This document shows positions 61,248 through 64,000 of a stretch of 64,000 bases of DNA, one piece after another; position 1 is the first letter of the stretch; every line of letters starts with the position of its first letter. Source of the DNA: an uncultured Pseudoxanthomonas sp. Lineage in GTDB: Bacteria; Pseudomonadota; Gammaproteobacteria; Xanthomonadales; Xanthomonadaceae. The translations under genes were made by a program, and so were the position numbers. The stretch is from positions 304,605 to 368,604 of the forward strand of contig CAMLGZ010000003.1 in the NCBI GenBank assembly GCA_946479745.1. The letters are read 5' to 3'. The notes below the pieces were generated by a model. That model was not told where the DNA came from, searched no databases, and saw only the letters and a list, made by a program, of their open reading frames with translations.

Positions 61248-63815
61248 CTAGGGCTTGGGGCACTCGAACACGTGTTCGGCCTCGTTGATAGCACCCAGCG
61301 CCACCCGCGACAACGAAAATTGCAAGGCGCCCGCAGTCTCCAGCCGCATCGGCTGATTCAATTTCGTCAGATCGGCGCCCGCCGCACCGAAGCACTTCAG
61401 CGGCACTCCCAACGTAGTCCATTGCTCTTTCGGCAACGCGGCCAAGGTGTCGTGCAAAGACACCGCGGCGGCACAGCCCTCGCCGCAGGCCACGCTCAGA
61501 TTCACCTCCGCCTGCGGCACCGTTTCCGGACGCAGCGTCAATACCAGCATCACGTCGCCGTTGGATTCGCGCAGTACATCGAAGGGAGCATCGGCCAACA
61601 GGAACGCACTGGCCTTGCCGGTACCGGCCCAGGAGAAGCGCAAGGCATCTTCCTGCGCTTTGTAGTCCACCGCAACGACGCGAAGGCTGTTGTCTTGCAC
61701 CGCGGCGGGCAAGGTGGTGACCTTGGTCGCATGGCCCTGCGCGTTTACCAGACGCAGGCTGGTTCCCGGCGCGGCGCGTCCGCGGGCGAAGTAGACGCCG
61801 GCGACTTTCTGTTCGCCCGACAATCCCGACACTTCCGGCAACGGTGCGACGTCGCCCTTGTCGGCATAGGTCAGGCCGTAGCCGAAAGCGAACTGCGGTG
61901 AGTAGTCCTTCTGCCCCACGTTGTTGGCGAACTGCGTAGCGGTGCGCGGCCAGGAGTAGCCCAGCTTGCCTTTGAAGTCGTGCGCCGCCTTGCCCTGCGC
62001 GTCGCGCAAAAGAACATCGGCGATGCCCGCGCCTTCCGATCCGGGCAGCCAGGCCGCCACGAAGGCATCGGCGGCGTTGATCTCGCGGTTCACCCACAAG
62101 GGCCGGCCGCTCAGGAACACCGCCACCACGGGAATGCCTTCGGCCTTCAGGCGCTTGATGAGTTGCAGATCGCTGTCGTCGCCGGACTTGTAGGACAGAT
62201 CGGGAATATCGCCTTGGAATTCGGCATAGGGATTTTCGCCGAACACCACTATGGCGGCATCGGGTTTGCGCTTGTACTTTCCGTCCACCGCCAGTTCGGC
62301 ATTGCCGCCCGCGGCTTTCACCTGCGCCTGCAAACCTTCCCAGATGGAATCGGCGTTCGGGTAGTCCGCACGCGTGGTGCCCGTGCCCTGCCAGTTCAAT
62401 GTCCAGCCGCCGGATTGCTTGCCCACATCATTGGCGCCATCGCCGGCCACCAGCAGGGTCTTGTGCGGATCCAACGGCAACACGCCGCCCTGGTTCTTCA
62501 ACAGCACCAGCGATTCGCGCACGGCCTGACGGGCCACTGCGCGGTGCTCGGGCGCACCCAGCAATTCGAACTTGCCGCCCAACGGCCGTTGCGAAGGCTT
62601 GCCGGCCTCGAACAGGCCAAGGCGGAACTTCACCCGCAGAATGCGCCGCACCGCATCGTCCAAGCGCTCCATCGGCAGCGTGCCGGCTTTCACCGCGGCC
62701 ACCGCGGTTTCGTAGAAACCCTTCCAACTGTCGGGCGCCATCGCCATATCCAGGCCAGCGACAATCGTGGCCGGGCAGTTGTCGTTGGTGCAGCCCTTGA
62801 CCTGGCCGTGGCCGTTCCAGTCGCCCACCACGAAGCCGCCGAATTTCATCTGCCCTTTCAGCACTTCGGTCAGCAGATGCCGGTTGCCGTGCATCTTCTC
62901 GCCGTTGACGCTGTTGAACGACGCCATGACGGTCTGCGCACCCGCAGCGATAGCGGGCGGATAACCGGCCCCATGCACGCGCGCCAGTTCGGCTTCGTCG
63001 ATCCTGGTGTCGCCCTGGTCCTTGCCGTCGGTGGTGCCGCCGTCGCCCAGGAAATGCTTCACCGACACCATTACATGCGAGCCATCCAGGAAGTCCGGCG
63101 CACCGGCCTTGCCCTGCAGGCCTTCGACCATCTTGCCGGCGAAGCTGGCCACTACGTCGGGCGATTCGGAATAGCCTTCGTAGGTGCGTCCCCAGCGATC
63201 GTCCTGCGGCACCGCCACGGTCGGCGCGAACGCCCATTCCATGCCGGTAGTACGAGTCTCGACGGCAGTGACGTGGCCGATCTGGCGCATCAGTTCCGGA
63301 TTGCGGGTCGCACCCAGGCCGATGTTGTGCGGAAACAAGGTGGCGCCGACGATGTTGCTCTGGCCGTGCACCGCATCGATGCCGAACAGGATCGGGATGG
63401 CATGACCGCCGTTGCTGGTGTCCATCGACGCTTCATAGAAAGCATCGGCCAGCGCCAGCCACTCGGCCGGCGACGCGTCGTACTTGCCGCCCGGATCGGA
63501 ATTGCCGCCGGCCAACACCGAACCCAATCGATACTTGCGCACATCTTCCGGCTTCAGGCTGGCGATGTCGCCCTGCACGATCTGGCCGACCTTCTCTTCC
63601 ACCGTCATCTTCGCCATCAGCTCATCGATGCGCTTCTCGATGGCGGGATCTTCGGCCAGCGGCCAGGCGACCGCAGGCCACGGAGACGATGCGGTTTTGG
63701 CTGTAGCGGCCGGCGCTTTTTCGTCGCGGCAGCTCGAGGCCAGCAATGCCAAGGCTACGGGAACGGCCAACAACAAGCTGGTCCGGAAACGGTAGGGCGT
63801 AGCGAGTGCGTTCAA
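61248..63815 (-). CDS. Glycoside hydrolase family 3 beta-glucosidase-like lipoprotein
   Basis: The 855-residue protein has a lipoprotein signal (LLLAVPVALALLASSC). It has a GH3 N-terminal barrel (MTVEEKVGQIVQGDIASLKP, IPILFGIDAVHGQSNIVGAT, VKHFLGDGGTTDGKDQGDT) with nucleophile Asp in GFVVGDWNGHG. The GH3 C-terminal domain (ESLVLLKNQGGVLPLDP, IVVFGENPYAEFQGD) supplies the probable acid/base Glu. A C-terminal ~170-residue ExoP-type accessory domain follows. Members split beta-glucosides or cello-oligosaccharides. The neighbours are an SSS symporter and an MFS sugar transporter. Confidence 0.95.
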   Translation of the reverse strand: MNALATPYRFRTSLLLAVPVALALLASSCRDEKAPAATAKTASSPWPAVAWPLAEDPAIEKRIDELMAKMTVEEKVGQIVQGDIASLKPEDVRKYRLGSVLAGGNSDPGGKYDASPAEWLALADAFYEASMDTSNGGHAIPILFGIDAVHGQSNIVGATLFPHNIGLGATRNPELMRQIGHVTAVETRTTGMEWAFAPTVAVPQDDRWGRTYEGYSESPDVVASFAGKMVEGLQGKAGAPDFLDGSHVMVSVKHFLGDGGTTDGKDQGDTRIDEAELARVHGAGYPPAIAAGAQTVMASFNSVNGEKMHGNRHLLTEVLKGQMKFGGFVVGDWNGHGQVKGCTNDNCPATIVAGLDMAMAPDSWKGFYETAVAAVKAGTLPMERLDDAVRRILRVKFRLGLFEAGKPSQRPLGGKFELLGAPEHRAVARQAVRESLVLLKNQGGVLPLDPHKTLLVAGDGANDVGKQSGGWTLNWQGTGTTRADYPNADSIWEGLQAQVKAAGGNAELAVDGKYKRKPDAAIVVFGENPYAEFQGDIPDLSYKSGDDSDLQLIKRLKAEGIPVVAVFLSGRPLWVNREINAADAFVAAWLPGSEGAGIADVLLRDAQGKAAHDFKGKLGYSWPRTATQFANNVGQKDYSPQFAFGYGLTYADKGDVAPLPEVSGLSGEQKVAGVYFARGRAAPGTSLRLVNAQGHATKVTTLPAAVQDNSLRVVAVDYKAQEDALRFSWAGTGKASAFLLADAPFDVLRESNGDVMLVLTLRPETVPQAEVNLSVACGEGCAAAVSLHDTLAALPKEQWTTLGVPLKCFGAAGADLTKLNQPMRLETAGALQFSLSRVALGAINEAEHVFECPKP

Positions 63816-63945
63816 AGTCGTGGCTCCATCAAGCGTGAATAAGATGAGGTGCAGGCCCGCCGCGTCGACGAGCTAACCCACCCCCAGACAGGACAGACCG
63901 GATGCGCGGAAGTCGCCGCGCAACCGGTTCCCCGCGTCGATCCTG

Positions 63946-64000
63946 TCAGCCTTCCATCTGTTCCAGTTCGCGGCCCTTGGTCTCATAGACGTACTTGAGC
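63946..64000 (-). CDS. C-terminal end of an MFS sugar transporter, N-terminus beyond the window edge
   Basis: The last 17 codons (LKYVYETKGRELEQMEG then TGA) carry the PETKGRxLExxE motif that ends the sugar-porter family of MFS transporters (here YETKGRELEQ). The rest lies outside the window. It is transcribed in the same direction as the GH3 and symporter genes, which supports a sugar-use cluster. Confidence 0.75.
   Translation of the reverse strand, partial: LKYVYETKGRELEQMEG

Overview
The window looks like chromosomal DNA of a xanthomonad, Lysobacter/Luteimonas-like gammaproteobacterium. GC content is high. The block lptM-like lipoprotein-dapF-DUF484-xerC-hslV-hslU has the arrangement I know from Xanthomonadaceae, algR lies directly upstream of hemC, TonB-dependent receptors and S9/M20 peptidases are abundant, and the intergenic spaces carry many paired inverted repeats of several families. 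No rRNA, tRNA, CRISPR, intact insertion sequence or prophage was seen. These family assignments come from reading motifs; no database search was run.

Layout. (1) 1-2400, minus strand, visibly more AT-rich than the rest: a compact RiPP locus with a 60-residue precursor (double-glycine leader, Thr-rich then Asp/Glu-rich core), a graspetide-type ATP-grasp ligase, a lipoprotein with a TonB-C-like domain, and a secreted protein cut by the window edge. (2) 2675-22450, housekeeping: a DUF2269 gene with an in-frame TGA, an epimerase/DoxX fusion, OsmC, HslUV protease, XerC, DUF484, DapF, LptM-like lipoprotein, DUF454, two S9A peptidases, a WYL regulator, a lipoprotein, YdiY, HemC, AlgR and an esterase. 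(3) 22559-28759: TonB-dependent receptor, TPR-sulfotransferase and secreted M20 peptidase. (4) 28967-45348: a catabolic region with a PcaF-like thiolase and a PcaR-like IclR regulator divergent from a tightly overlapping aminotransferase / P5CDH-like dehydrogenase / CoA-transferase A+B / aminotransferase set, followed by an S9 peptidase, a quaternary-amine-type Rieske oxygenase, a secreted amidohydrolase, an AdiC-like permease and a DgcA-like demethylase. (5) 45454-58015, minus strand: three overlapping or closely spaced genes for an outer-membrane barrel, a ~2200-residue Ig-like repeat protein with two OmpA-like domains, and a secreted protein ending in a DUF11 domain. (6) 58286-64000: an XRE regulator, an EmrE-type pump, and a sugar-use set (SSS symporter, GH3 lipoprotein, and the end of an MFS sugar transporter).

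How parts may work together. Region 4 can be read as peptide or betaine uptake and demethylation feeding a semialdehyde that is oxidised, transaminated to 3-oxoadipate, activated by CoA transfer and cleaved to succinyl-CoA and acetyl-CoA. A sequence closely resembling the PcaR operator in the divergent promoter supports 3-oxoadipate as the inducer. Region 5 looks like a surface fibre or envelope-spanning assembly. A DUF11 domain appears to be divided between the C-terminus of one protein and the mature N-terminus of the next, and the giant gene contains an apparently perfect 1.2-kb internal duplication.

The strongest candidates for something undescribed are the unusual graspetide locus, the split-DUF11/giant repeat operon, and the amine-to-3-oxoadipate pathway.
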